Below are positions 37,835 to 47,722 of a stretch of DNA of 64,000 bases, piece after piece. The notes below the pieces were generated by a model, which did not search any database, was not told the DNA's origin, and worked only from the letters and a program-made list of their open reading frames with translations. The position numbers were made by a program, and so were the translations under genes. Source of the stretch: Mitsuaria sp. WAJ17 (GTDB taxonomy: Bacteria > Pseudomonadota > Gammaproteobacteria > Burkholderiales > Burkholderiaceae_C); assembly GCF_014174515.1 (NCBI RefSeq), contig NZ_JACJUG010000013.1, forward strand, positions 62,001 through 126,000, in the 5' to 3' direction. Position 1 is the first letter of the stretch. Each line of letters begins with the position of its first letter.

Positions 37835-40060
37835 TCAGGGCTTGGCCGCTGAGGCACCGTCCGCCGCGGAAGCCGGGGCAGCCATCAGCGGGGCCGAGGC
37901 CATGCTCGCACCCTCGGTCGCCGCCTGCGCCGGAGCGCTGACAGGGGCCGGGCTGGCCTCCACCGGCTTGGCTGTGCCCTGCGTCATGGGCAGCAGGGGC
38001 ACGATCAACAGGGCCACGATGTTGATGATCTTGATCAGGGGATTCACGGCCGGGCCGGCAGTGTCTTTGTAGGGATCGCCCACGGTGTCGCCGGTGACGG
38101 CGGCCTTGTGCGCTTCGGAGCCCTTGCGGTGCACGACGCCCTTGTCGTCGGTGAAGCCTTCCTCGATCAGCTTCTTGGCGTTGTCCCAGGCGCCACCGCC
38201 GGTGCACATGGAGATGCCCACGAAGAGCCCGGTCACGATGGTGCCCATCAGGACGCCGCCCAGGGCTGCTGGGCCCAGCGTCATGCCCACCACGATGGGG
38301 GCGATCACCGGCAGCAGGGACGGAATGATCATTTCCTTGATGGCCGCCGAGGTCAGCATGTCCACGGCCGCGCTGTAGTCCGGCTTGGCCGTGCCTTCCA
38401 TGATGCCGGGGATCTCCTTGAACTGCCGGCGCACCTCGACCACCACCGAGCCCGCAGCGCGGCCCACGGCTTCCATGGCCATCGCACCGAAGAGGTAGGG
38501 AATCAGACCGCCGATGAACAGGCCCACGATGACTTTGTGGTCGGAGAGATCGAAGCTCAGGTGCATGCCCCGGGCTTCCAGGGCATGGGTGTAGTCGGCG
38601 AACAGCACCAGGGCGGCCAGGCCGGCGGAGCCGATGGCATAGCCCTTGGTCACGGCCTTGGTGGTGTTGCCCACGGCGTCCAGTGGGTCGGTGATGTCGC
38701 GCACGCTGTCGGGCAGGTCGCTCATCTCGGCAATGCCGCCTGCGTTGTCGGTGATGGGGCCGTAGGCGTCCAGGGCCACGATGATGCCGGCCATGGACAG
38801 CATGGACGTGGCTGCCACGGCAATGCCGTACAGGCCGGCCAGGTGGAAGGCGGTGTAGATGGCCGCGCACACGAAGATCACGGGCCAGCCCGTGGACTTC
38901 ATCGAGACACCCAGGCCGGCGATGATGTTGGTGCCATGGCCGGTGGTCGAGGCCTGCGCCACATGCTGCACGGGGGCGTACTGGGTGCCGGTGTAGTACT
39001 CGGTGATCCACACCATGGCGGCGGTCAGGACCAGGCCCACGGCGCAGGCGCCGAACAGGGACATGGCATTGGCCTTGAGGCCGCCCGCCAGTTCAATCTC
39101 GCCGGGGAACATGGCCGTGGTCACGAAGTAGAAGGCGACGAGGCTCAGCACGCCGGCCACGATCAGGCCCTTGTACAGCGCCGGCATCACGTTCTTCATG
39201 CCCTCGCTGGCCTTGACGAAGCCGCAGCCGATGATGGAGGCGATGATGGACACGCCGCCCAGTGCCAACGGGTAGACCACGCCGGCATGGGTGGCCGCGC
39301 CACCCACCATCAGCGCCCCCAGCGCCATGGCGGCGATCAGGGTCACGGCGTAGGTCTCGAAGAGGTCGGCGGCCATGCCGGCGCAGTCGCCGACGTTGTC
39401 GCCGACGTTGTCGGCGATCACGGCCGGGTTGCGCGGGTCGTCCTCGGGAATGCCGGCTTCGACCTTGCCCACCAGATCGGCACCGACGTCAGCGCCCTTG
39501 GTGAAGATGCCGCCGCCCAGGCGGGCGAAGATGGAAATCAGCGAGGAACCAAAGGCCAAGCCCAGCATGGGCTTGAGGGCCTCGCTGCTGGCGCCGGTGC
39601 CGCCGGTGATGGCGTAGTAGAAGCCGCCCACGCCGATCAGGCCCAGGCCGACGACCAGCATGCCGGTGATGGCACCGCCCTTGAAGGCGACGTTCAGTGC
39701 AGGGCCCATGCCCTTGGTGGCGGCCTGCGCGGTGCGCACATTGGCCCGCACCGAGATGTTCATGCCGATGAAGCCGCAGATGCCCGAGAGCACGGCCCCG
39801 ATGACGAAGCCCACCGCAGTCTGCAGGCCCAGTCCGGGCACCACCGCGATGGCGATGGCCAGCACGACGCCGACCACGCCGATGGTGCGGTACTGCCGCC
39901 CCAGATAGGCCGCCGCACCTTGCTGGATCGCCGCGGCGATCTCCTGCATCCGGGCATTGCCGGCGTCCTGGCTCAGGATCCAGCTGCGTTGAATGAAACC
40001 ATACAGAACCGCGGCCAGGCCGCAGGCCAGCGCGAAATACAGCGCCACACTCGTCGACAT
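37835..40060 (-). CDS. hppA: K+-insensitive H+-translocating membrane pyrophosphatase
   Basis: This 741-residue polytopic protein pumps protons while hydrolysing pyrophosphate. The active-site region [13 protein letters not shown] and the DNVGDN motif are present. In [18 protein letters not shown], Lys replaces the alanine of K+-dependent enzymes, marking the K+-independent type. After the last membrane helix ([18 protein letters not shown] region) there is an unusual tail of about 47 residues rich in Ala, Pro and Ser. The start at 40060 is favoured over 40066 by AAGGAG eight bases upstream. It is divergent from ppa. Confidence 0.97.
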   Translation of the reverse strand: MSTSVALYFALACGLAAVLYGFIQRSWILSQDAGNARMQEIAAAIQQGAAAYLGRQYRTIGVVGVVLAIAIAVVPGLGLQTAVGFVIGAVLSGICGFIGMNISVRANVRTAQAATKGMGPALNVAFKGGAITGMLVVGLGLIGVGGFYYAITGGTGASSEALKPMLGLAFGSSLISIFARLGGGIFTKGADVGADLVGKVEAGIPEDDPRNPAVIADNVGDNVGDCAGMAADLFETYAVTLIAAMALGALMVGGAATHAGVVYPLALGGVSIIASIIGCGFVKASEGMKNVMPALYKGLIVAGVLSLVAFYFVTTAMFPGEIELAGGLKANAMSLFGACAVGLVLTAAMVWITEYYTGTQYAPVQHVAQASTTGHGTNIIAGLGVSMKSTGWPVIFVCAAIYTAFHLAGLYGIAVAATSMLSMAGIIVALDAYGPITDNAGGIAEMSDLPDSVRDITDPLDAVGNTTKAVTKGYAIGSAGLAALVLFADYTHALEARGMHLSFDLSDHKVIVGLFIGGLIPYLFGAMAMEAVGRAAGSVVVEVRRQFKEIPGIMEGTAKPDYSAAVDMLTSAAIKEMIIPSLLPVIAPIVVGMTLGPAALGGVLMGTIVTGLFVGISMCTGGGAWDNAKKLIEEGFTDDKGVVHRKGSEAHKAAVTGDTVGDPYKDTAGPAVNPLIKIINIVALLIVPLLPMTQGTAKPVEASPAPVSAPAQAATEGASMASAPLMAAPASAADGASAAKP

Positions 40061-40332
40061 GTACATGTCTCCTTCGTTGTCTCTGCCGTTTGAAAAAGAT
40101 GCCTGCTTCTCAACGTCAGTCCTGCACGCCGTTCAACAGGTCCGTCGGGGCATGCTATGCGAGTGGAAGTGCCGAAAGATTGATCGTTTACCAGTGGTTG
40201 CCAGAAATCCCTTGACGCCCCGCGCGCGGGCCGTCGGGGCGGCTGTGTCAGCCTGAGATCAGGGGCGCCGGTAGAATCCGGGTTTCCCCGTGACGCGAGC
40301 GCGGACCCCTTTCGTTGACTAATGACAAGACC

Positions 40333-40872
40333 ATGAGCCTGCACAACGTGACCCCCGGCCCCAAGGCGCCCGAGCAATTCAACGTGATCATCGAGATCCC
40401 GATGAACGCCGACCCGATCAAGTACGAGGTCGACAAGGAAAGTGGTGCCCTGTTCGTGGACCGCTTCATGACCACGGCCATGCACTACCCGTGCAACTAC
40501 GGCTACATCCCCCAGACCCTGTCCGATGACGGCGACCCCGTGGATGTGCTGGTGATCACGCCCTTCGCCCTGACCCCGGGCGTGGTGGTGACCTGCCGCC
40601 CGATCGGTGTCCTGAAGATGGACGACGAAGCCGGCGGCGACGCCAAGCTGCTGGCCGTGCCCACCAGCAAGATCCTCCCGATCTACGACCACTGGAACAA
40701 GCCCGAGGACATCAACCCCATGCGCCTGAAGGCCATCCAGCACTTCTTCGAGCACTACAAGGACCTCGAGGCTGGCAAGTGGGTCAAGGTGCAGGGCTGG
40801 GAAGGCCCCGAGTCCGCCAAGGCCGAGATCGTGGCCGGCATGGAAAACTACGCCAAGTCCCTGCAGAAGTAA
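40333..40872 (+). CDS. ppa: Inorganic pyrophosphatase (family I)
   Basis: This 179-residue soluble enzyme splits pyrophosphate to phosphate. Family I motifs are visible: [26 protein letters not shown], and [10 protein letters not shown] with the metal-binding aspartates, then [15 protein letters not shown]. It stands back to back with the membrane pyrophosphatase, so the cell can either waste or conserve pyrophosphate energy. ATG 40333 gives the standard length; a TTG at 40315 is an alternative. TAGAAT (40272-40277) is a possible -10. Confidence 0.97.
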   Translation: MSLHNVTPGPKAPEQFNVIIEIPMNADPIKYEVDKESGALFVDRFMTTAMHYPCNYGYIPQTLSDDGDPVDVLVITPFALTPGVVVTCRPIGVLKMDDEAGGDAKLLAVPTSKILPIYDHWNKPEDINPMRLKAIQHFFEHYKDLEAGKWVKVQGWEGPESAKAEIVAGMENYAKSLQK

Positions 40873-40914
40873 GCCGGGCAAGAACTGACCCCGCGTCGGT
40901 TCCGCCACCAGACG

Positions 40915-40949
40915 ACGCCGCCCAGGGCCCAGGCCCCGGCGGCGTTTTT
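40915..40949 (+). terminator. Intrinsic terminator of ppa
   Basis: ACGCCGCC (40915-40922) pairs with GGCGGCGT (40938-40945), followed by TTTTT. The run reaches the last codon of the convergent GNAT gene. Confidence 0.85.
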
Positions 40950-42133
40950 CATGAGGCGTCTGGTGTGCCGGCCGACGGGCGCTTGAAGGGTTGGTGGGTG
41001 CGCAGATCCTCGGCATAGCTGGCGATGGCCGGGCCCTCGCGGGCCAGGTAGTCCGCCACCGCGTCCCGGAAGTCCGGGTGGGCCAGCCAGTGCGTGGAAT
41101 GGGTGTCGATGGGCATCAAGCCTCGCGCCAGCTTGTGCTCGCCCTGAGCACCGCCCTCGAAGCGCCGGTAGCCCCGGGCCATGCACCAGGCCAGGGGCTG
41201 GTAGTAGCAGGCGTCGAAGTGCAGGCAGGAGATGTCCACCAGGCTGCCCCAGTAGCGGCCGTAGGCCACACCCTGGTCCGGGTCTAGGGCGATCAGCGAG
41301 CAGGCGACGGGCTCGCCCTGGAGCTCGGCAATGAACAGCAGCCAGTGCCGGGCCATGCCATCGGCCATGAGTCGGAAAAAGTCCCGGCTGAGGTAGGGCG
41401 TGCTGCGGTGCTCGGCATAGGTCTGGCGGTAGCAGCGGTGGAAGAAGTCCCAGTCCTGCGCCCGGATCTCGTCGCCCTGCAGCACGCGGTAGCTGACGCC
41501 GGCCTCGCGCACGCGGCGCTGCTCCTGCTGGATCTTCTTGCGCTTGTCCCGCTGCAGACTGGCCAGGAAGGCCTCGAAGCCGGTCGGTGGCGTCGGGCTC
41601 GCCTCCCAGTGGAACTGCACGCCGCTGCGGCCCAGCCAGCCGGCGCCGATCAGGGCCCGCTGCTCCTGGGGCGTCGGGAACAGGACATGGGCCGAGGACA
41701 GCTTCAGGGCCTCTGCATGCGCGCGAAGGGCCTCGATCAAGGTGGCTTGGGCTCCGGCGTCGCGCGCCAGCAGCCGGCTGCCCGGCACGGGCGTGAAGGG
41801 CACGGCCACCAGCAGCTTGGGGTAGTAGGCCAGGCCGTGGCGGGCATGGGCCTCGGCCCAGGCCCAGTCGAAGACGTACTCGCCGTAGGAATGCGTCTTG
41901 AGGTAGGCCGGGCAGGCCGCCACGAGCTCGGGACCATCCCAGGCGCTGAAAAACTGTGGCGCCCAGCCACTTTTCTCGACGGCCGAGCCCGAGTCGTGCA
42001 GGGCCTGCAGGTACTCCAGCCGCATGAAGGGCGTGGGATGCGGGCTGGCGGCCAGCAGGGCGTTCCAGGCGGCGAGGGGCAAAGCGCCCGGGTCGTCGTC
42101 GATCCGGACCTCCAGGGGTGGGTGAGGGCTCAT
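40949..42133 (-). CDS. GNAT family N-acetyltransferase (DUF482-type)
   Basis: This 394-residue protein matches the DUF482/GNAT-like group often labelled peptidoglycan-biosynthesis-like. It shows [55 protein letters not shown] and [17 protein letters not shown]. The fold is related to FemAB/GNAT enzymes that transfer acyl or aminoacyl groups; no reaction is proven for it. ATG 42133 is used since it starts the conserved part; upstream frame to 42244 would overlap the divergent nadE. Confidence 0.88.
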   Translation of the reverse strand: MSPHPPLEVRIDDDPGALPLAAWNALLAASPHPTPFMRLEYLQALHDSGSAVEKSGWAPQFFSAWDGPELVAACPAYLKTHSYGEYVFDWAWAEAHARHGLAYYPKLLVAVPFTPVPGSRLLARDAGAQATLIEALRAHAEALKLSSAHVLFPTPQEQRALIGAGWLGRSGVQFHWEASPTPPTGFEAFLASLQRDKRKKIQQEQRRVREAGVSYRVLQGDEIRAQDWDFFHRCYRQTYAEHRSTPYLSRDFFRLMADGMARHWLLFIAELQGEPVACSLIALDPDQGVAYGRYWGSLVDISCLHFDACYYQPLAWCMARGYRRFEGGAQGEHKLARGLMPIDTHSTHWLAHPDFRDAVADYLAREGPAIASYAEDLRTHQPFKRPSAGTPDAS

Positions 42134-42230
42134 CGTGGCCGGGATCTTAGGGCGAGGAGCGCAAGCCGCGATGGCGCGGGGCGGTACGCCGGGATTTGGG
42201 GCCAGGGCAAATGATGGCAGGATGAGGGTC

Positions 42231-44276
42231 ATGGAATTCCACAATCTCTACAACCATCAACTGGCGCGCATTGCCGTGGGCGTGCCGCAGTGCCGCATCG
42301 CCGATCCCGCCTTCAATGCGCTGCAGACCGCGGCGCTGATGCAGCAGGCCCACGAGGCCGGTGCGGCCGTGGTGGCCTTCCCGGAACTGGGCCTCTCGGC
42401 CTACAGCTGCGACGACCTCTTTCATCAGCGAGCCTTGCTGGATGCCTGCGAGGAGGCCCTGGCCGAGCTGCTGCAGCAGTCCCTGGCTTTGATGCCCATC
42501 GCCATCGTCGGCCTGCCGCTGCGTCTCGAGCACCGTCTCTTCAACTGTGCCGTGGCACTGCACCGCGGCCGCCTTCTGGCGGTGTGGCCCAAGACCTACC
42601 TGCCCAACTATGCCGAGTTCTACGAGGCCCGGCAGTTCAATGCCGCAGATGAGCTGCTGAGCCGCGAGATCGAGCTGCTGGGCCAGCGCGTGCCGACGGG
42701 CAGCGATGTGCTGGTCGAGGCGCAGGACGTGCCGGGGCTGGTGCTTCATGCCGAGATCTGCGAGGACGTCTGGACGCCCATCCCGCCCTCGTGCTATGCG
42801 GCCCTTGCTGGTGCGACCGTGCTGGTCAACCTCTCGGCCTCCAATGTCACCGTGGGCAAGGCGGCCTATCGCCGGCAACTGGTCTCGCAGCAGGCGGCGC
42901 GCTGTCTGGCGGCCTATGTCTACACCTCGGCCGGTGCGGGCGAGTCCAGTACCGACCTGGCCTGGGACGGCCAGGCCCTGATCAGCGAGAACGGAGACCT
43001 GCTGGCCGAGTCGCAGCGCTACCACCGTGGCTCGCAGCTGATCTTTGCTGACGTCGATCTGGAGCGCCTCGCCCGCGAGCGCATGCGCCAGACCAGCTAT
43101 GGCACCTCGGTGCGCCGCCATGCTGCCCAGCTGCAGGGCTTCCGCCGCGTGGGGCTGGAACTGGCGCCGCCGCGCGAGCAGGCCCTGGGCCTGCGCCGCC
43201 GCGTGGACCGCTTTCCCTATGTACCCGCCGACCGCAGCCGCCGCGACGAGCGCTGTCACGAGGTCTTCAACATCCAGGTGCAGGCCCTGGTGCAGCGCCT
43301 GGAGTCCAGCGGCATCCGCAAGCTGGTGCTGGGCGTTTCCGGCGGACTGGACTCCACGCACGCCCTGCTGGTTGCCGCTCGCGCGATGGACCAACTGGGC
43401 CTGCCGCGTCAGCACATCATCGGCGTGACCATGCCCGGCTTTGCCACCAGCACCCGCACGCGCGACCAGGCCTGGCGCCTCATGCAGGCCATCGGTTGCG
43501 AGGCGCGCGAGATCGACATCCGCCCCAGCTGCACCCAGATGCTGCAGGACCTCGGCCATCCCTTCGCCGCAGGGCAGACGGTCTACGACGTCACTTTCGA
43601 GAACGTGCAGGCCGGCGAACGCACCAGCCATCTTTTCCGCCTGGCCAACCACCTCGGCGCCCTGGTGCTGGGCACGGGCGACCTGAGCGAGCTGGCTCTG
43701 GGCTGGTGCACCTATGGCGTGGGCGACCACATGTCGCACTACAACGTGAACGCCAGCGTGCCCAAGACCCTGATTCAGTACCTGGTGCGCTGGGTGGCCG
43801 AAACAGACCAACTGGACCATGACAACGGTCCTGCCAGCGGACGTGAGGTGCTGCTGGACATCCTGGCCACCGAGATCAGTCCCGAGCTGGTCCCGGGCCA
43901 GGCCCTGCAGAGCACAGAGAGCCACATCGGGCCCTACGAGTTGCAGGATTTCAACCTCTTCTACACCCTGCGCCACGGCTTTGCGCCGGCCAAGATCGCC
44001 TTCCTGGCTCTGCAGGCCTGGGGCGACCGGGAGCTGGGCGAATGGCCTGATGGCGAGCATGTGAAGCGCAACGAATACGAGCTTGCCGAAATCAAGAGGG
44101 TGCTCAGCATCTTCGTGAAACGCTTCTTCCAGGGCAGCCAATTCAAGCGCAGTTGCGTGCCCAACGCTCCCAAGGTGGGCAGTGGCGGATCGCTGTCGCC
44201 GCGGGGTGACTGGCGGGCGCCCAGTGACGGTGAAGCAGGTGTCTGGCTGGCCGATCTGCAGCGGATTCCGGCCTGA
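42231..44276 (+). CDS. nadE: Glutamine-dependent NAD+ synthetase
   Basis: This 681-residue enzyme converts deamido-NAD to NAD. The N-terminal nitrilase-type amidase carries the triad Glu (FPELGLS), Lys (WPKTYLPNY) and Cys (HAEICEDVW), which frees ammonia from glutamine. The C-terminal synthetase has the P-loop [14 protein letters not shown] and [12 protein letters not shown]. The long two-domain form is complete. ATG 42231 is chosen; ATG 42222 in frame is nearly as likely. Its gene lies 55 bases before the PII gene. Confidence 0.96.
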   Translation: MEFHNLYNHQLARIAVGVPQCRIADPAFNALQTAALMQQAHEAGAAVVAFPELGLSAYSCDDLFHQRALLDACEEALAELLQQSLALMPIAIVGLPLRLEHRLFNCAVALHRGRLLAVWPKTYLPNYAEFYEARQFNAADELLSREIELLGQRVPTGSDVLVEAQDVPGLVLHAEICEDVWTPIPPSCYAALAGATVLVNLSASNVTVGKAAYRRQLVSQQAARCLAAYVYTSAGAGESSTDLAWDGQALISENGDLLAESQRYHRGSQLIFADVDLERLARERMRQTSYGTSVRRHAAQLQGFRRVGLELAPPREQALGLRRRVDRFPYVPADRSRRDERCHEVFNIQVQALVQRLESSGIRKLVLGVSGGLDSTHALLVAARAMDQLGLPRQHIIGVTMPGFATSTRTRDQAWRLMQAIGCEAREIDIRPSCTQMLQDLGHPFAAGQTVYDVTFENVQAGERTSHLFRLANHLGALVLGTGDLSELALGWCTYGVGDHMSHYNVNASVPKTLIQYLVRWVAETDQLDHDNGPASGREVLLDILATEISPELVPGQALQSTESHIGPYELQDFNLFYTLRHGFAPAKIAFLALQAWGDRELGEWPDGEHVKRNEYELAEIKRVLSIFVKRFFQGSQFKRSCVPNAPKVGSGGSLSPRGDWRAPSDGEAGVWLADLQRIPA

Positions 44277-44289
44277 GTTCCATGCTTAA

Positions 44290-44670
<381 letters not shown>

Positions 44671-44692
44671 CCCCTCGGTCCGCCATGAAGCA

Positions 44693-44719
44693 GGGCGCCT
44701 CGCGAGGCGCCCTTTTCTT
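44693..44719 (+). terminator. Intrinsic terminator of glnB
   Basis: GGGCGCCTCGCGAGGCGCCC (44693-44712) is a perfect 20-base palindrome followed by TTTTCTT. Confidence 0.9.
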
Positions 44720-44733
44720 TGGGGCCGAGGAAT

Positions 44734-45111
44734 TCAGAGAAAGCGATGCCAGGCCGCGGCGCCCCAGACGCCGGCGCACAGCAGCAGGGACAGCAGCACG
44801 GCCGCGCTGGCCAGGTCCTTGGCTCGCTTGGAAAGCTCGTGCAACTCGAAGCCCACGCGGTCGATGGCGGCCTCGATACCCGAGTTCAGCAGCTCGACGA
44901 TCAGCACCAGCAGCAGGGAACCCAGCAGCAGGGCGGTCTCCACCCAGCCCTGCCCTAGCCAGAAGGCCAGGGGCACGGCCAGCACGCACAGCCAGACCTC
45001 TTGGCGGAAGGCGCTCTCGCCGCTGTAGGCTGCCTTCAGGCCGGCCCAGGAGTAGCCCGCTGCATGCCGGATGCGATCGAGGCCCCTGCGGCCTTTGTGC
45101 GGGTTGCTCAT
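44734..45111 (-). CDS. dgkA: Diacylglycerol kinase
   Basis: This 125-residue membrane enzyme phosphorylates diacylglycerol released when membrane-derived oligosaccharides or other envelope glycans are made. It has three hydrophobic segments and the signature VELLNSGIEAAIDRVG followed by HELSKRAKDLASAAV. The start at 45111 overlaps the stop of the RDD gene by four bases (ATGA), so they are coupled. Confidence 0.95.
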   Translation of the reverse strand: MSNPHKGRRGLDRIRHAAGYSWAGLKAAYSGESAFRQEVWLCVLAVPLAFWLGQGWVETALLLGSLLLVLIVELLNSGIEAAIDRVGFELHELSKRAKDLASAAVLLSLLLCAGVWGAAAWHRFL

Positions 45112-45623
45112 GGCTTCTTGCGCGCGGGCGGCAGCTGCGTGATCACGCGGGTCCGGCACAGCAGGTCGTGCAGGAACTGGCGCGAGGGATGCAGTCGGGC
45201 CAGCAGCACATAGCCCAGCACGCCGGCCAGCAGGGCACCGAAGATGGCGCCACCGTCATGCAGTTCGGCGAAGTGGACCGAGGCCAGGGCTGGCAGGAAC
45301 CACAGCCAGGACAGCAGGTAGCGCGCGAGGGCGCGCCCTTGGCGCAGGGGGGCGCCGTGCTCATCGACCACGCGCAAGTGCCAGGCCTTCATCGCGACGG
45401 TCTGGCCGCCGTGGGTCCAGAACCATATGAAGTAGATGCCCAGCACCACGAACTCGAAGGCCTGTAGGCCGCTCTTGCCGATGAGGGCGCTGCGCTGCTG
45501 CGTGAGTGCGGCGTAGAGATAGCCCGATATGAAGGTGACCCCAAAGAGCAGCACGCCTTCATAGAGAAAGGACGCCATGCGGCGCCACAGGCTGGGCGCC
45601 TGCCCGGGGAACTGCGCTTCCAT
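45108..45623 (-). CDS. RDD family membrane protein
   Basis: This 171-residue protein has three or four hydrophobic segments. The RDD signature is represented by APSLWRRMASFLYEG at the start and by TVAMKAWHLRVVDEHG and PSRQFLHDLLCRTRVI later. Function is unknown; some relatives are ion antiporters. It lies three bases downstream of the DUF3106 gene on the minus strand and is coupled to dgkA. Confidence 0.92.
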   Translation of the reverse strand: MEAQFPGQAPSLWRRMASFLYEGVLLFGVTFISGYLYAALTQQRSALIGKSGLQAFEFVVLGIYFIWFWTHGGQTVAMKAWHLRVVDEHGAPLRQGRALARYLLSWLWFLPALASVHFAELHDGGAIFGALLAGVLGYVLLARLHPSRQFLHDLLCRTRVITQLPPARKKP

Positions 45624-45626
45624 CGT

Positions 45627-46451
45627 TCAGCGCGCGGGCGTCGAGGCCGCGGCGGGTGCCTGGGGAACGCGGGGCAGCAGGGTCTTGGGATCGACCAGGG
45701 CCGGATCGACGACCAGCTTGCGCCGGGCTGGCAGCGCGCGGCCGGCCTGCGGTACGCCCTGCGTGATCAGCACCGTGCTGACGCCCGGGCGGGCCTGTAG
45801 CACCGAGGGGGCGACAGGGACGGGCGCAGCGGCCTGCTTTGGAGGCACGAAGGCGGACTTGGCACCGCTCAGTGGCTTCTGGGCCTGGGCCGCGGCTTTG
45901 GGATCGGCACGCTTCTGGGCGGCCTTCTCAGCACCCTTCTGGGCGAGGGCCTGACGCTCCTCCGGCGTGAGGGCCTGGTAGGCCTCCCACTTGGACTGGA
46001 GCTTTTCCGACTGCAGCTTCTCGTCGCGCAGCTGGGGATTGGACTGGAAGCCCACACGCGCCTGCTGGCGCTCGGCGGGGCTCATGCGGGTCCAGGCGAT
46101 CATGCGCTCGCGCAGGCGGGCCTGCTGCTCGGGCGTGAGGGTGTGGAAGCGGGCGGCGATCTCCAGCCACTTGCTCTTGCGCGCGGCATCGAGGCCGTCC
46201 CACTCATCGGCCAGGGGCGCCAGGACGGCCTGTTGGGCCGGCGTGAGGGTGGACCACCGCTGCGCCCCCACCAGGCTGGCGGTGGGCAGGGGTTTGGGAG
46301 CCGGGGGCAGGGCGGGAAGGGCTGCCGAGGCCGGCGCCGCGGCGCTGGCGGCCGCGGCAGGCGCTTCGCTGGACTGGGCGTGGGCGATGCCCAGCAGTGC
46401 CGGAATCAGCAGCAGGGCAAGCAGGCGGCGGACGTTCAGCGCAGGCGTCAT
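45627..46451 (-). CDS. Exported DUF3106 protein
   Basis: This 274-residue product has a signal peptide (NVRRLLALLLIPALLGIAHA) and an Ala/Pro-rich linker, then repeated helix motifs WSTLTPAQQAVLAPL, FHTLTPEQQARLRERM and YQALTPEERQAL. These (L/M)(T/S)P-(A/E)-(Q/E)-(Q/R) repeats define DUF3106 and recall Spy/CpxP-like periplasmic helical proteins. The tail is basic and proline-rich. It probably belongs to the envelope-stress cassette with the upstream sigma factor; function is unproven. Confidence 0.88.
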   Translation of the reverse strand: MTPALNVRRLLALLLIPALLGIAHAQSSEAPAAAASAAAPASAALPALPPAPKPLPTASLVGAQRWSTLTPAQQAVLAPLADEWDGLDAARKSKWLEIAARFHTLTPEQQARLRERMIAWTRMSPAERQQARVGFQSNPQLRDEKLQSEKLQSKWEAYQALTPEERQALAQKGAEKAAQKRADPKAAAQAQKPLSGAKSAFVPPKQAAAPVPVAPSVLQARPGVSTVLITQGVPQAGRALPARRKLVVDPALVDPKTLLPRVPQAPAAASTPAR

Positions 46452-46461
46452 GGGCGGGCGG

Positions 46462-46932
46462 TCACTCTTCGTGTCGTTCTTGTTGCTCGTCCGGATTCTC
46501 ATCCAGGTATTCCTTGAATCCCGCATCGCTGTAGGCGGCGGGCGGCAAGGGCTTGGCCAGCATGGCGGTGTCCACCTCGGCGGCGGCCAGGATCTGCTGG
46601 TACCACTGGCTGTGCTGGATCAGCAGCAGGCCGGCCAGCAGCAGGAGCAGGGGGGCCAGCGAGGCCAGCTTGAACCAGCGCGCCGGGCGATCACCGCCCT
46701 GCAGGGCCAGGGTGCTGCCCATGCGAAGGGTCTGCTCCGCGGTGACGGGCACAGCCACGCGGGCTTCCTTGGCCTTGCGCAGGGCCTGTTCGCGCGCGAA
46801 GCGCAGGCGCTCGGTGATGTCGGCGGGCAGTTCGTCGCTGGCCTGGCTGAGGCCGACGGCCAGGCGCTTGCCATAGGCCGATACGCGGGCGTCAACCGCC
46901 GGGTCCAGGGTGGACGTCGTGTGCTTGTTCAT
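46462..46932 (-). CDS. DUF3619 membrane protein, candidate anti-sigma factor
   Basis: This 156-residue protein has a cytoplasmic N-terminal helical part (LDPAVDARVSAYGKRLAVGL, then ITERLRFAREQALRKAKEA), one transmembrane segment (LASLAPLLLLLAGLLLIQ, about 93-110) and an acidic periplasmic tail. DUF3619 proteins regularly follow this sigma factor in Burkholderiales. The layout, and the four-base overlap with the sigma gene, suggest an anti-sigma factor. No zinc-binding ZAS motif is present, so this is inference. Confidence 0.85.
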   Translation of the reverse strand: MNKHTTSTLDPAVDARVSAYGKRLAVGLSQASDELPADITERLRFAREQALRKAKEARVAVPVTAEQTLRMGSTLALQGGDRPARWFKLASLAPLLLLLAGLLLIQHSQWYQQILAAAEVDTAMLAKPLPPAAYSDAGFKEYLDENPDEQQERHEE

Positions 46933-47495
46933 AGTGTGATCCCCTTGCCTTTGAGCGCCTTGGCCAGTGCGTGAACGGCCCGTGAGCAGTGCGTCTTCAC
47001 ACTTCCCTCCGAGCAACCCATGACGCTGGCCGTCTCGGCGACGTCCAACTCTTCCCAGTAACGCAGCAGGAAGGCTTCCCGTTGACGTGTCGGCAGTTGG
47101 CTCACCTCGGCGTCGATGGCCTGGAGGATCTGGCTGCGCGACACCTCGTCTGCCGCGCTGAGCGTACCCAGGCCGCCGTTGCTGCTGGTGAGCGTTTCCA
47201 GCAAGTCGAAGTCGTCGTCCGGATCAGCGCCTTCGACGTCCGACATAGTGAACATGACGGCGTTGCGGACCTTCTGGCGCCGGAACCAGTCCATGGTCGC
47301 ATTGGACAGGATACGCTGGAAGAGCAAGGGCAGTTCGGCTGCTGGGCGGTCGAAGTACTTCTCGGCCAGGCGGATCATGGAGTCCTGGACGATGTCCAGG
47401 GCGGCATCGTCGTCGCGGACCATGTAGACGGTGCGCTTGAAAGCCCGCCGGTCCACGCTCTTCAGGAAATCGTTGAGTTCTTTGTCTGTCGCCAA
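46929..47495 (-). CDS. ECF-type RNA polymerase sigma factor
   Basis: This 188-residue protein has sigma region 2 (RAFKRTVYMVRDDDAALDIV, DSMIRLAEKYF) and region 4 (LPTRQREAFLLRYWEELDVA, MGCSEGSVKTHCSRAVHAL). The start is a TTG at 47495 giving MATDKELNDFLKSV; no ATG or GTG lies in frame at a suitable place, and open frame farther upstream is unlike any sigma factor. The gene heads a minus-strand cassette with DUF3619, DUF3106, RDD and dgkA, pointing to an envelope role. Confidence 0.92.
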   Translation of the reverse strand: MATDKELNDFLKSVDRRAFKRTVYMVRDDDAALDIVQDSMIRLAEKYFDRPAAELPLLFQRILSNATMDWFRRQKVRNAVMFTMSDVEGADPDDDFDLLETLTSSNGGLGTLSAADEVSRSQILQAIDAEVSQLPTRQREAFLLRYWEELDVAETASVMGCSEGSVKTHCSRAVHALAKALKGKGITL

Positions 47496-47561
47496 GATGC
47501 ATCCAGTGCGCCCGGGCCGGTGCGCCGGCGGGAAAACGTCGCGGATTATGGCACTGCCCTC

Positions 47562-47599
47562 GGAATTGGAGTCCAGACCCCAGTCAGGGCGCCAATTCC
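47562..47599. promoter_or_regulatory. Inverted repeat in the sigma factor/ilvB divergent region
   Basis: GGAATTGG (47562-47569) and CCAATTCC (47592-47599) are perfect inverted copies with 22 bases between. CATAAT (47603-47608) just downstream could be a -10 for ilvB. A G-T-containing stem (47645-47663) followed by six T residues (47667-47672) might end some transcripts before ilvB. All are candidate control elements without direct proof. Confidence 0.4.
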
Positions 47600-47722
47600 A
47601 TGCATAATGCTGCTTCGCACAATGAGTTCCCAAGGTCTCAAGCTGGTGCCCGACCGGGGTGCCGAGTTTTTTGACCGCGCACGTTCCGAATCCGCCTCAC
47701 AAGGGTGTGAAGAGGAGCACCG

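Noticed and set aside
38108-40093. A 661-codon open frame on the plus strand opposite hppA
   Set aside because: It is a GC-driven antisense frame of a certain gene; the product is His/Gly/Ala-rich with no recognisable domain.
47617-47722. A branched-chain amino acid leader peptide before ilvB
   Set aside because: The frame starting near 47622 has few Leu, Val or Ile codons and does not stop before ilvB.
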